In this document: in pieces, positions 25,123 to 33,705 of the stretch
Numbering within the stretch: position 1 is the stretch's first letter
Layout: every line of letters starts with the position of its first letter
Assembly (NCBI GenBank): GCA_018238155.1
Contig: JABCTZ010000032.1
Coordinates: 91,034-155,033, forward strand
From: Candidatus Heimdallarchaeota archaeon
GTDB lineage: Archaea > Asgardarchaeota > Heimdallarchaeia > JABLTI01
DNA: 64,000 nucleotides
Direction of reading: 5' to 3'
Notes under the pieces: model-generated
What the model saw: only the letters and a program-made list of their open reading frames with translations
Told to the model about the DNA's origin: nothing
Database searches by the model: none
Program-made: the position numbers and the translations under genes

Positions 25123-26133
25123 TTGGCGCAAAAAGTTTTCGTTTCTACAAATTTGACCCCAAATATATTGATGCATGTTTTTTCTTGCCTTGAAATTGAG
25201 GGGTCGTTTTACGATTCCGAGTATGGAATGAAGCATCATTTCACTTTGTTGGATGATGAATATGAAGAATGGAATGGACACGCAAAGAAATGCATGACTC
25301 TTGGATGCAATGCTGAACTTTATGCTGTTCTTTTTCAAATCCCAAGCTTTATTCCAACAGATGACATTGATATGATACTTGGTTCATTTGATAAAATCTC
25401 TGAAGCTTTAACAGAAGGGTCAATTGATGTTTTAATAGCAAGTTACCCTGAATTATTTGATACATTGTCAACATATGCTCCAAAGGAAGTTTTTGATAAT
25501 CATTTTAAAAAGCTAAACAATCATGTTGAAACCATACAAAAGGTAATAGTTTTTTTCAAGAAGATTCTAAGAGGGCTCTGGGAAAGGTTCTATTCTGAAT
25601 ACTGGGAAAAAGAAGGTAAAATTAAATTACTAAAAAGGGCCGAGCATTTAAATACCATAATTAACCCGATAAATATTGTAAGTGCTTGGCATAAGGTTTT
25701 GAAATTGGACTTTCCATATTCAGAATTCTCTGCTATTCTTGTAGAAGCAACAAATACCGTTGCTACGAACCTTTTAGCAGAACAAGTGATGATTTCATTA
25801 AAAGCCGAAGATAAAGACGTTTACAAAATATTGACTCATGAAGTTGGAAGAAGCTTCTTACTCAATACAAAGCTATTTGAAAACGAAAAAATAAAAGTGA
25901 TAGCTGATTCTAATATAGATCGACTTTCTATGATTATTGATGCAGCTTGTTTACATATTAAAGGGTGCTTATTTGATACTTTAAGAATTCGGTCTGATGA
26001 GCTTGATCCCTATGTTGTTCCTGGAATCAAAGAAATAGTGGATATCTTTGGTACAATTTGGGATACGATGGATGAGAAGAATATTTTTGAAGTAATTTCT
26101 CAAACTTATAATAAATTATCACCTATTGCTTAA
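25123..26133 (+). CDS. Unknown protein, about 336 aa, with a broken metalloprotease-like HEVGR motif
   Basis: I do not recognise the family. The protein is mainly alpha-helical and soluble, with an N-terminal Cys/His-rich region and a helix from about residue 205 to 250 that contains THEVGRSFLL. This resembles the H-E-x-x-H helix of zinc peptidases, but the second His is Arg, so metal catalysis is doubtful. TTG at 25123 with GGAG at 25110-25113 looks like the better start; a GTG at 25108 lies upstream in frame. No neighbour explains it. The HEVGR match may be accidental. Confidence 0.7.
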   Translation: MAQKVFVSTNLTPNILMHVFSCLEIEGSFYDSEYGMKHHFTLLDDEYEEWNGHAKKCMTLGCNAELYAVLFQIPSFIPTDDIDMILGSFDKISEALTEGSIDVLIASYPELFDTLSTYAPKEVFDNHFKKLNNHVETIQKVIVFFKKILRGLWERFYSEYWEKEGKIKLLKRAEHLNTIINPINIVSAWHKVLKLDFPYSEFSAILVEATNTVATNLLAEQVMISLKAEDKDVYKILTHEVGRSFLLNTKLFENEKIKVIADSNIDRLSMIIDAACLHIKGCLFDTLRIRSDELDPYVVPGIKEIVDIFGTIWDTMDEKNIFEVISQTYNKLSPIA

Positions 26134-26221
26134 TCATCATCCTTTTTTTGCTATTTTTTTAAATAGTAAATATATAGTAACAGTTATTTTTTACTAGGAT
26201 ATCTATTATCTGGTTATAAAA

Positions 26222-27394
26222 ATGAATGTTGCAGAAATCGTAGATCAGATTGATTCTGAACTGATAATTCGACTTACAAAAAAATTGGTTTCAATGGATA
26301 GTCAAAATCCACCTGGTAAATGTAATCACCATGCAAAATTCCTTGCAGAAGAATGTAAGAAGTTTGGTTTCGAAACAAAAATCTATCCGCTTGACGATAA
26401 TCGTCACAATATTACTGTTTCTTTTGGAGAAGGTGAACGGGATATAGTACTAAGTGGTCATCTTGATACAGTTCCAATTGGTGATTCTTCCAATTGGAAA
26501 TATCCGCCATTAAAAGCGACAGAAGAAAATGGACGATTGTATGGGCGTGGAACTGTAGATATGCTTGGAGGAGTTGCAACTCTGATTGGTGTTATGGAAC
26601 TTCTTCATAGAATGGATATAAAATTTAATCACAGAATTGTTTTTGTCGGAACCGCGGATGAGGAGGTAGGAATGCTTGGTGCATTTCATTTACAAGAAAA
26701 GGGCATAATGGATGCTGCTGATTGTTTGATTATTACTGAAGCTACTGCCCTTAAAATAGGCATAGCTGAGAAAGGACCATATTGGATTAGGTTATATGTA
26801 AAAGGAAAATCTGCTCATGGAAGCATGCCTGATGTTGGAATTAATGCTATTGAAGGTGCATGTATTGCTATTAAATATCTAAAAGAAATTATACCTGTTG
26901 TAGAGCATGATCTCCTTGGGAGGACAACAGTAAATATTGGTAGTATAAAGGGTGGAGAGAAAATCAACATTGTAGCTGATGAGTGTTATATTGACTGCGA
27001 TTTTCGACTTATTCCAAGCGTTAATCGTAAAGAGTTTGATTTAGAAATAGAAAAATTAATGGTTCGACTCTCAGAAGAGTATCCTTGTACATATTTTCAT
27101 GAAGTTCTTCATGCAGTCCCAGCTCTTAGTACAAAACCAGATAATCTAATAATTCAAAATTTATTGAAATGGTCCAATAAAATTGCTAAGCATCCACCAG
27201 AACCAATAGGATTAGCTTATGCTACTGATGCCGCAGCATTAATTCCACCTAGGGATATTCCTTTTGCAATAATAGGTGGTGGCTCTCCTTCATTGCTCCA
27301 CCAGGATAATGAATATGTGGAAATAGCTGAATTAATTGCTGCTGCTAAAATAATTGCCGGAGCAATCATTGATACTTATGGGAAAGAGAAATAA
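26222..27394 (+). CDS. M20-family deacylase/peptidase (ArgE/DapE/CPG2 type), 390 aa
   Basis: This is a two-metal hydrolase that removes N-acyl or peptide groups. LSGHLDTVP (His and Asp metal ligand region, about 79-87), GRGTVDMLGG (bridging Asp, about 108-117), ADEEVGMLG (catalytic and ligand Glu, about 144-152) and HQDNEYV near the end (His ligand) are all present. The dimerisation lid is about 180-295. It is related only distantly to the M20D protein at 2673-3863. Likely substrates are acetyl-ornithine-like, succinyl-diaminopimelate-like or dipeptides; no amino-acid operon is nearby to choose. A terminator hairpin follows. Confidence 0.9.
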   Translation: MNVAEIVDQIDSELIIRLTKKLVSMDSQNPPGKCNHHAKFLAEECKKFGFETKIYPLDDNRHNITVSFGEGERDIVLSGHLDTVPIGDSSNWKYPPLKATEENGRLYGRGTVDMLGGVATLIGVMELLHRMDIKFNHRIVFVGTADEEVGMLGAFHLQEKGIMDAADCLIITEATALKIGIAEKGPYWIRLYVKGKSAHGSMPDVGINAIEGACIAIKYLKEIIPVVEHDLLGRTTVNIGSIKGGEKINIVADECYIDCDFRLIPSVNRKEFDLEIEKLMVRLSEEYPCTYFHEVLHAVPALSTKPDNLIIQNLLKWSNKIAKHPPEPIGLAYATDAAALIPPRDIPFAIIGGGSPSLLHQDNEYVEIAELIAAAKIIAGAIIDTYGKEK

Positions 27395-27397
27395 ACT

Positions 27398-27426
27398 CTT
27401 TCTTATTTCTTTTAAGAAAGTTTTTT
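27398..27426 (+). terminator. Terminator after the M20 deacylase gene
   Basis: CTTTCTTA at 27398-27405 pairs with TAAGAAAG at 27413-27420 around a seven-base pyrimidine loop, followed by six Ts. Confidence 0.8.
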
Positions 27427-27499
27427 ATTGTATGTCGGGACTCAACAAATAGAGAAATGGCTCTTTAGCTGATAATTATTAGATTTGGTGAAAAAAGAA

Positions 27500-27943
27500 A
27501 TGTTAGAAATTAATAAAAGAGAAGATTGGGCATTTTTCTTCTTCTTTGTTGGTGGTAATATGATGGTCTTTAATGCAATTATCGGTTTTATTATTGCATT
27601 TGTTGAAGGCTCAACGATGTATTTCTTAGACGGTTTTGGATTATTTGCATTTATTACTACTACTGGTTCAAATTGGAATCTTATTTTGGGTGGTATAATT
27701 ACTATATTTGTAGGAATAATTGCTATTTTAGTTGGCTTGAAACTATTTCTAGTACCTTTTAAAGCATTTATGACTAAAATCGATTTAGCAATAACTGGAT
27801 TGGTTCTTTTATTGCTTGGTGCAAGTTCATTTACTACTGGTGGTTTACTACTTTTTATAGGTGGAGTCTATTGTTTCATTTATAGATTAACTGTAGAAGG
27901 AGCAAAAAATCCGAAAGCAACATCTGCAAGCAAAACCACTTAA
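27500..27943 (+). CDS. Small membrane protein with four helices, about 147 aa
   Basis: I do not recognise the family. Four hydrophobic helices are visible (about 9-32, 43-60, 62-90 and 98-128), with a short polar N-terminus and a Lys/Thr/Ser C-terminal tail. ATG at 27500 follows GGTGA at 27487-27491 with ideal spacing; upstream in-frame TTG and GTG codons overlap that SD and are unlikely. It is flanked by single-gene units. It could be a small channel-like or accessory membrane protein. Confidence 0.7.
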   Translation: MLEINKREDWAFFFFFVGGNMMVFNAIIGFIIAFVEGSTMYFLDGFGLFAFITTTGSNWNLILGGIITIFVGIIAILVGLKLFLVPFKAFMTKIDLAITGLVLLLLGASSFTTGGLLLFIGGVYCFIYRLTVEGAKNPKATSASKTT

Positions 27944-28059
27944 ACATCCTTTTTTCATTTTGATTTCCACTTTACTCAAAAATAACACTTTCCAAACTAA
28001 AAATCTTTTAAGGATAAATCATTAGGAAACCTATAAAACATATTTCGAGCGAAAGATCT

Positions 28060-30330
28060 ATGGATAAGGAAAAATATTCCGATGAAGATAATGCTCTTTC
28101 AGCATTTGATAATTTTGAAACTTTATCAGAAAGTAATAATTTTAAAATAAATTTTCTAAGTGGTGGAACATCATTAGAAAAATCTCAGCATATTGTCTCG
28201 AAAATATCTGAAATTGATGATCTTGGTAATTTTCAAGTTATTTTACCTTATTTAAAGAAATTAGAGGGAATAGTTAAATCTAACACAAAAAACAATGAAA
28301 TCTTTTTTTGTTTAATTGAAGGCATAACAATTGCATTACAATCACTTGAGGATGATAGAAATGAAGAAATTCTCATTCAAATAATGGATAAAATCATTCT
28401 ACTACTTCAGATAAATGTTAAGAATGCAGATTATTTGGCTGCTTTGTGTGATGTGTTTCTTCTTGCAGAAGAGGTTTTCACAAACAATGATTTGTTAGAA
28501 GATCTAGAGAAATACACTCATTTTCTCATTAATTTCTCTCTTGAACATTCAAATAACATTATATTAAGAACTTCTGCTGCAGATGCAGTAATTATAACTC
28601 TCTCTGGATTCGGAATTGATTGGAATTATGAGAAAACTAAGCAATACGGAAAGCTATTGAGGGGATTACTTCCGCCTTCTGAAACCAGTGGAATCTTCGC
28701 GGGAATACTGATTAAAGGGTTGGCAGAAGAAATTAAGTGTTATGGAGATATGCATGAATTTGGTGCTTTAGAACGTTCACTTACATTAATGAAAGAAGTT
28801 TACTCATCAAATTCAGATTTTAAAATAGAGCTGATTGAAGATTATACAAATGGTTTGATAAATGCTCTTCGTTGGTTTGGCGAACAAGAAGAAGATTACA
28901 ATAAAATGATGGCATTACTAAATGAAGTAGCTCAACTTACAAAAGAAAATGCCTTTTTTGAACCGATAAAAATTGCTTATGCAAAAGGTTTGAGAATTGC
29001 CCTCGACCTTTCCGGTATAATGGATGATCTCGATACTGCTACAAAATTAGCTAAAGCTTTGTATGTTCTTTCTGAAGAAAATCCAAATATTCGGAAAGTT
29101 CAGGTTATTGCTTCAATTGGTTTATTTAAAGCTGCAACTTGGGCGGGGGCATTTTGGGAAACGGGATTTGTCACTTCTCTTCTTTCAGATGTAGGTAAAA
29201 TTCACGAACGATTTCCAAACGATAATAACTTTAAGAAACAACTAGGAAGAGGCTTATTCAACTTAACAAAAATATTGACAAAGGTTGGCAAAAAGAAGAT
29301 TATTGAAAAAATTCTATTTGAAATTAGAAAATTACATAAAGATAATCCTGACTTAATTGAAGTAGCTCAATATTATTCCAAGTCAATTGTTAATGCGATA
29401 TTTCTTTTTGGTGAAGTGTCCGAATCTAAAGAAGAAATTTTCTCTTATTTATCTCATTCCAAAATATTAGTAAAGACATATCCTGAGGATGAAGAGATAA
29501 TTTTGAATTACTCCAAAGCTCTTGTTAATGTCATTAGAATTCTAGGGAAATTTGGGCAGTTAGATAAAATGGAACAAATGCTTGATACTCTAAGAGATTT
29601 CAGTACAGAATATGACTCTCGAGTTGTGTTAATTCGTTTAGCTAAAGCATATATTGATGCCATAACCGCTTATGGAGAAATGACTGAACTCGAAAAAATC
29701 ATCCCTCTTTACAATGAATTGATTAATTGGGCTGAAGACGATATAGAAGACGTTGTTTTTCAAATTTTATTAGCAAAAGCAATTGTGAATATTGTAAGCA
29801 GTTTTGGTAAAAATAGTAAATATACTGAGATGGAGGTATATCTCGATGATTTACGTTTATTGGTCAATGAATTTCCTGAACTTTCGGATGTGAATGTTCA
29901 ATTAGCTAAAGGATTGTCATTAGCAATACGTTGGTTCATCCAAGCTAATAATTCTGAAAAAGCATTTGAATTACTGAATGAGATTAATAGGTTACAGTTA
30001 CAATTTGCAGATGAATTCGAGTTCCATGAGTTATATGCTCGTGCTTCTAGAAGATTATTAGTGTATTCCACACAAGAAGGAAAAATTTCAAGAGCAAGTT
30101 TAATGCTTGAAAATCTTAGAGTATTATTCAAGGCTTATCCAACTGCTGAAATTATTCAATTAGAATTGGCAAGAGGCTTGTCCTATACAATAATAAAGAA
30201 ATCCAATGATTATAAAGATCCTATTTTACAATCCTTAGTGATGGAGATAAAAGGCTTGAGAATACAATTTCCAAATAACGATAAATTGGAAGAAATCTAT
30301 ATTGCGGTAGAACCGATTTTTAAGGATTAG
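28060..30330 (+). CDS. Large alpha-helical repeat protein, 756 aa
   Basis: The whole protein after a polar 40-residue start is a series of helix pairs of roughly 40-45 residues, with a recurring (L..A.GLF.A....G) pattern near residues 365, 450, 490, 545 and 605. This resembles TPR or HEAT/ARM-type solenoids, but no unit matches a canonical TPR closely. No membrane segment or catalytic motif is present. It is probably a cytosolic scaffold. The size and lack of neighbours resemble the TPR protein at 173-2212, but the sequences do not look like copies. Confidence 0.75.
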   Translation: MDKEKYSDEDNALSAFDNFETLSESNNFKINFLSGGTSLEKSQHIVSKISEIDDLGNFQVILPYLKKLEGIVKSNTKNNEIFFCLIEGITIALQSLEDDRNEEILIQIMDKIILLLQINVKNADYLAALCDVFLLAEEVFTNNDLLEDLEKYTHFLINFSLEHSNNIILRTSAADAVIITLSGFGIDWNYEKTKQYGKLLRGLLPPSETSGIFAGILIKGLAEEIKCYGDMHEFGALERSLTLMKEVYSSNSDFKIELIEDYTNGLINALRWFGEQEEDYNKMMALLNEVAQLTKENAFFEPIKIAYAKGLRIALDLSGIMDDLDTATKLAKALYVLSEENPNIRKVQVIASIGLFKAATWAGAFWETGFVTSLLSDVGKIHERFPNDNNFKKQLGRGLFNLTKILTKVGKKKIIEKILFEIRKLHKDNPDLIEVAQYYSKSIVNAIFLFGEVSESKEEIFSYLSHSKILVKTYPEDEEIILNYSKALVNVIRILGKFGQLDKMEQMLDTLRDFSTEYDSRVVLIRLAKAYIDAITAYGEMTELEKIIPLYNELINWAEDDIEDVVFQILLAKAIVNIVSSFGKNSKYTEMEVYLDDLRLLVNEFPELSDVNVQLAKGLSLAIRWFIQANNSEKAFELLNEINRLQLQFADEFEFHELYARASRRLLVYSTQEGKISRASLMLENLRVLFKAYPTAEIIQLELARGLSYTIIKKSNDYKDPILQSLVMEIKGLRIQFPNNDKLEEIYIAVEPIFKD

Positions 30331-30339
30331 AAATTTCAA

Positions 30340-30546
30340 TTATTCTAAAGGTGGAAAGATATCTTCAACAGGTCCTCGTTTTCGTTGGTTCCGAGGTCTA
30401 GGAATTCTATTAAGTGGATCAGGTGGCAGATTGCGATAACACTCTTTACAAACAAGTTTTGGTCCATTTGGAAAATTATAAACCTTTAATTCTTCACGCA
30501 TAGCGACTTTGTGACATATACTGCAATGATCAAATGACTGAAGCAT
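30340..30546 (-). CDS. Small zinc-ribbon protein, 68 aa
   Basis: CSICHKVAM at about residues 8-16 and CKECYRNL at about 33-40 give a four-Cys zinc ribbon. The tail is Arg/Pro-rich (PRPRNQRKRG) and ends acidic, so nucleic-acid or protein contacts are possible. The start is ATG at 30546 with AAGG a few bases upstream. It meets the helical-repeat gene end to end with nine bases between. Family unknown. Confidence 0.65.
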   Translation of the reverse strand: MLQSFDHCSICHKVAMREELKVYNFPNGPKLVCKECYRNLPPDPLNRIPRPRNQRKRGPVEDIFPPLE

Positions 30547-30705
30547 TTTTCCTTCAACTCTAATATAGATAATCCAAACTTATAATAATGCTACTCCGTT
30601 ATCAAATAAAAAAGTTCCATTAATAGAAAGCTTTTTCAAAAGCAAAGATTTGTTCAGCAATTATCAACTTTCAGTAAAACTTGAATAACTATCTTGGTGA
30701 AAAAA

Positions 30706-31959
30706 ATGGTTAACTGGACACAAATTAGAGATGATTTTCCTACACTTAAAAGAAAAATCGATGACAAATCAATTGTCTATTTAGATAGCGCATGTAATAG
30801 CTTAAAACCGCAACAAGTTATTGATGCCCTCTGCTATTATTACACAAATCTTGGGGCTTGTGGTGGACGATCAATACATTCACTTGCACGTGAAACTACC
30901 GAATTGAGAGATGATGCTCGAGAGAAAATTGCTAAACACATAAACGCTAGAAATACAAACGAAATTATCTGGGTTAGAAATACAACAGAAGCAATTAATC
31001 TTATTGCAAATGCATTACATTTCGAGAAAGGACAGGAAATTATAACAACGAATCTTGAACATCATAGTGGAGTACTTCCTTTTCACAAAGTTATGGGACG
31101 AAAAAATCTAAAACTAAAAATAGTAGAAGCAGATAAAAGTGGTTTGTTTGACATAGAGGATTTCGAGAAAACAATCAACAAAAACACACGATTAATTTCT
31201 ATCGTTCATACTTCAAACACTACAGGTACAACTGCACCTTTAGAAGAGATCATTAAAATTGCTCATGATTATGGCGCATTAGTATTGTCTGATGATGCAC
31301 AATATTTCCCACACAAAAAAACTGATGTTCAGAAATCTGATGCTGACTTTTGTGCTGTTAGCATGCACAAAGCATTAGGTCCCTCTGGTATAGGTTTCTT
31401 GTATGGCAAAGAGCATCTATTAAAAGAAATGGATTCTTTCTTAGTTGGTGGAGATACCATTGAAGATGTCAAATATATAGATGGAAAAGTAGTACCCACT
31501 TATTTGGAACCACCTCACAAATTTGAAGCTGGTTTACAAAATTATGCCGGAGAAATAGGTTCAGGAGCAGCAGTTGATTATCTTGATTCAATTGGTATGG
31601 AAAATATTGAAGCAAGAGAGCACATTTTAACAGAAAAATTACAAAAAGCATTGGAAAGTATCTCAAGTATTAATACTATAGGACCAAAAGATCCAAGTCA
31701 AAGAAGTGGACTAGTAGCATTCCAAATGAAGAATATAGAAACAACAGGTGACATAGCCAATTATTTGGATTCTGATGTAGAAGGGAATAAAATAATGATC
31801 CGAGCGGGAGCACATTGTACCAATCCTTTCCATTATCATATTGGAATTACACCAAGCACTGGAACAGCTCGAGCATCGATTTATGTCTATAATAATGAGG
31901 ACGATATCAAACTTCTCAAAGATGCTTTAGAGGACCTTGATAAAATAGTAAATAGTTAA
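30706..31959 (+). CDS. Cysteine desulfurase, SufS/CsdA-like (class V aminotransferase), about 417 aa
   Basis: This PLP enzyme takes sulfur from cysteine for Fe-S cluster and thiocofactor building. Landmarks are IVYLDSACNSLKP, NLEHHSG, HTSNTTGT, SDDAQYFPH (PLP-ring Asp and Gln), SMHKALGPSGIG (PLP Lys) and RAGAHCTNPF, whose Cys is the persulfide residue. The usual SGHK is SMHK and RAGHHC is RAGAHC, so it is a divergent member. ATG at 30706 behind GGTGA (30696-30700) is the best start. No SufBCD or scaffold gene is adjacent. The cysteine at the expected place argues for real desulfurase activity; an epimerase-like role is the main alternative. Confidence 0.87.
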   Translation: MVNWTQIRDDFPTLKRKIDDKSIVYLDSACNSLKPQQVIDALCYYYTNLGACGGRSIHSLARETTELRDDAREKIAKHINARNTNEIIWVRNTTEAINLIANALHFEKGQEIITTNLEHHSGVLPFHKVMGRKNLKLKIVEADKSGLFDIEDFEKTINKNTRLISIVHTSNTTGTTAPLEEIIKIAHDYGALVLSDDAQYFPHKKTDVQKSDADFCAVSMHKALGPSGIGFLYGKEHLLKEMDSFLVGGDTIEDVKYIDGKVVPTYLEPPHKFEAGLQNYAGEIGSGAAVDYLDSIGMENIEAREHILTEKLQKALESISSINTIGPKDPSQRSGLVAFQMKNIETTGDIANYLDSDVEGNKIMIRAGAHCTNPFHYHIGITPSTGTARASIYVYNNEDDIKLLKDALEDLDKIVNS

Positions 31960-31987
31960 AAAGTAAATATATTACCCTACTATACTC

Positions 31988-33559
31988 TTAACCATTCCAA
32001 AGGTTAAAGGGTAATTTCTCTTTTTCTTCATCGCTTGTTGAAAAACCTCTTTTTTCGCTTCTTACAGCATTTTCAAAAGAACCATACCTTTGTACTATTT
32101 GATCTTCTAGAGGTTTTGCAATTTCCACAGCAGCTTTTACATGCTTTGAGGTAATTCTATCATCACCATTTGTCATCGCAAGATCACCTGCAACTTTAAT
32201 TAAACCTGCAAGCTCTCTTAGACGTAACGTCAATGATGCTTCTTCCTTATCGACATTTTCAGCAATATATCTGGCATATTTTATTATGTCATTGATACCT
32301 CTTCGATCCATTGCAGGAATTTTATTATCTCTTAAAATTTCTTGAGCAATAAATTGCATTAATTTCATTCTGTTTCCTTCATTATCAAGCATGGCTGTTT
32401 TTAAGAGAATTTCATAGCCATCACCTTGAATCCTTGAACGCATAGGTGGTAATATTTTTGGAAGATCTGCAAGATTACAGGCAGCAACAAGAACGAAATC
32501 ACAAGGAACATTATCTATTCTTACAGATGCACCTGAGCTTTGAGGATTTCTACCAATTATCGGGAACTTTCGCTCTTGCATTGCTGTTAATAATGACCTT
32601 TGTAAAGCACCAAGCTGAGAAATTTCATCCACAAATAGAACTCCTTGATGAGCTTCATGTATACTTCCTGCTATTACTCGTTTGTATGGTGGAGTTCCTA
32701 GCTTATGATGCCCACCGTATGGATCATGCAAGCAATCTCCCAGTAATTCAGTTGCACTTGCACCTGTTGCTTGAACAAAAAGAGATCTCCTAATAGGAAC
32801 TAAAACCTTCATTGGCTTTGTTCCTTTTTTAGCTTTAGAAAGTTCAATAGCTTCTTGGTCAAATACTCTAATACTATTTCCGGATTCTTCAAACAAAAGG
32901 ATTTCTTCTCTGCCATCTGGAAGGTAAATCGCTTTTGATACCTTAGAACCATCTGTTGTTTTTGCAGTGAATGGTGAAAGTGAAAGCAAATCTCCAAATC
33001 TAGAAGATGATTTCTTACGTTTTGATTTATTACAATGAGGACATAACCGTGTTTCCGGGATAGAAAAACCAGAACAGTGCTCACACCCATACCCTAGTTT
33101 TACTGCAACATCAAATGGTGCTTTAGACGGATGAATTAACTTTCCAAATTCACTATTTGTAGTTGTTTTTTGATTTCTCAGACGAAGTTCGTGTAATTGT
33201 TTAACTTCAAAAAATGGTCTTTCGGGGTTTTCTGGATTATGTACAATCCATATCTCTTCAGATGGCTGTCCAAGGTGAAAAGATAATGCTTGTGCTATCA
33301 TTGACTTTCCAATTCCTGGGGGACCAATAAGCAATAAGTTTCTTCTTTGTTGAGCAGCCATACGAGCTACTTTAATAGCGAAATCTTGTCCGATTATTCT
33401 TTTCAGAGGGTCTTTTGGAATTGGAATATCAAAAGTATCTTCAATATCTCGTAATCTTACTATATGTGATTCATCTCGAGGTTGAGCTATTCTAGAATTC
33501 TCATTCTTGGTACTAGTAGATGATTGTTCCGATTGAAAAAAATCTTTGCCTCTTGACAT
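31988..33559 (-). CDS. LonB-derived AAA+ ATPase with zinc-ribbon insertion and no protease domain, 523 aa
   Basis: The core closely follows archaeal LonB: RIIGQDFAIKVARMAAQQRRN, Walker A GPPGIGKS (79-86), then LLGDCLHDPYGG, Walker B GVLFVDEI (about 310), LLTAMQERKFPI, VPCDFVLVAACN and a lid with LTLRLRELAGLIKVAGD. In LonB the membrane anchor sits between Walker A and B. Here that site holds a zinc ribbon, CEHC (159-162) and CPHC (173-176). The chain ends about 60 residues after the lid, so the Ser-Lys protease domain is absent. It would be a soluble ATP-driven remodelling factor. It lies 147 bases downstream of dnaG on the same strand. The relation to LonB is strong; the function is unknown. 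Confidence 0.88.
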   Translation of the reverse strand: MSRGKDFFQSEQSSTSTKNENSRIAQPRDESHIVRLRDIEDTFDIPIPKDPLKRIIGQDFAIKVARMAAQQRRNLLLIGPPGIGKSMIAQALSFHLGQPSEEIWIVHNPENPERPFFEVKQLHELRLRNQKTTTNSEFGKLIHPSKAPFDVAVKLGYGCEHCSGFSIPETRLCPHCNKSKRKKSSSRFGDLLSLSPFTAKTTDGSKVSKAIYLPDGREEILLFEESGNSIRVFDQEAIELSKAKKGTKPMKVLVPIRRSLFVQATGASATELLGDCLHDPYGGHHKLGTPPYKRVIAGSIHEAHQGVLFVDEISQLGALQRSLLTAMQERKFPIIGRNPQSSGASVRIDNVPCDFVLVAACNLADLPKILPPMRSRIQGDGYEILLKTAMLDNEGNRMKLMQFIAQEILRDNKIPAMDRRGINDIIKYARYIAENVDKEEASLTLRLRELAGLIKVAGDLAMTNGDDRITSKHVKAAVEIAKPLEDQIVQRYGSFENAVRSEKRGFSTSDEEKEKLPFNLWNG

Positions 33560-33705
33560 TGGTGTTGCACAAATAGATATTAGACATTGTTTTTCTTAAA
33601 ACAATAGATTATCCATATATTATGAGAAACAATTAAATAAAAAAGAGAAATTCTTTAGCTGGTAGAAAAAAACTCGCTACCAACTAAATAAGTAATTAGA
33701 ATTTT

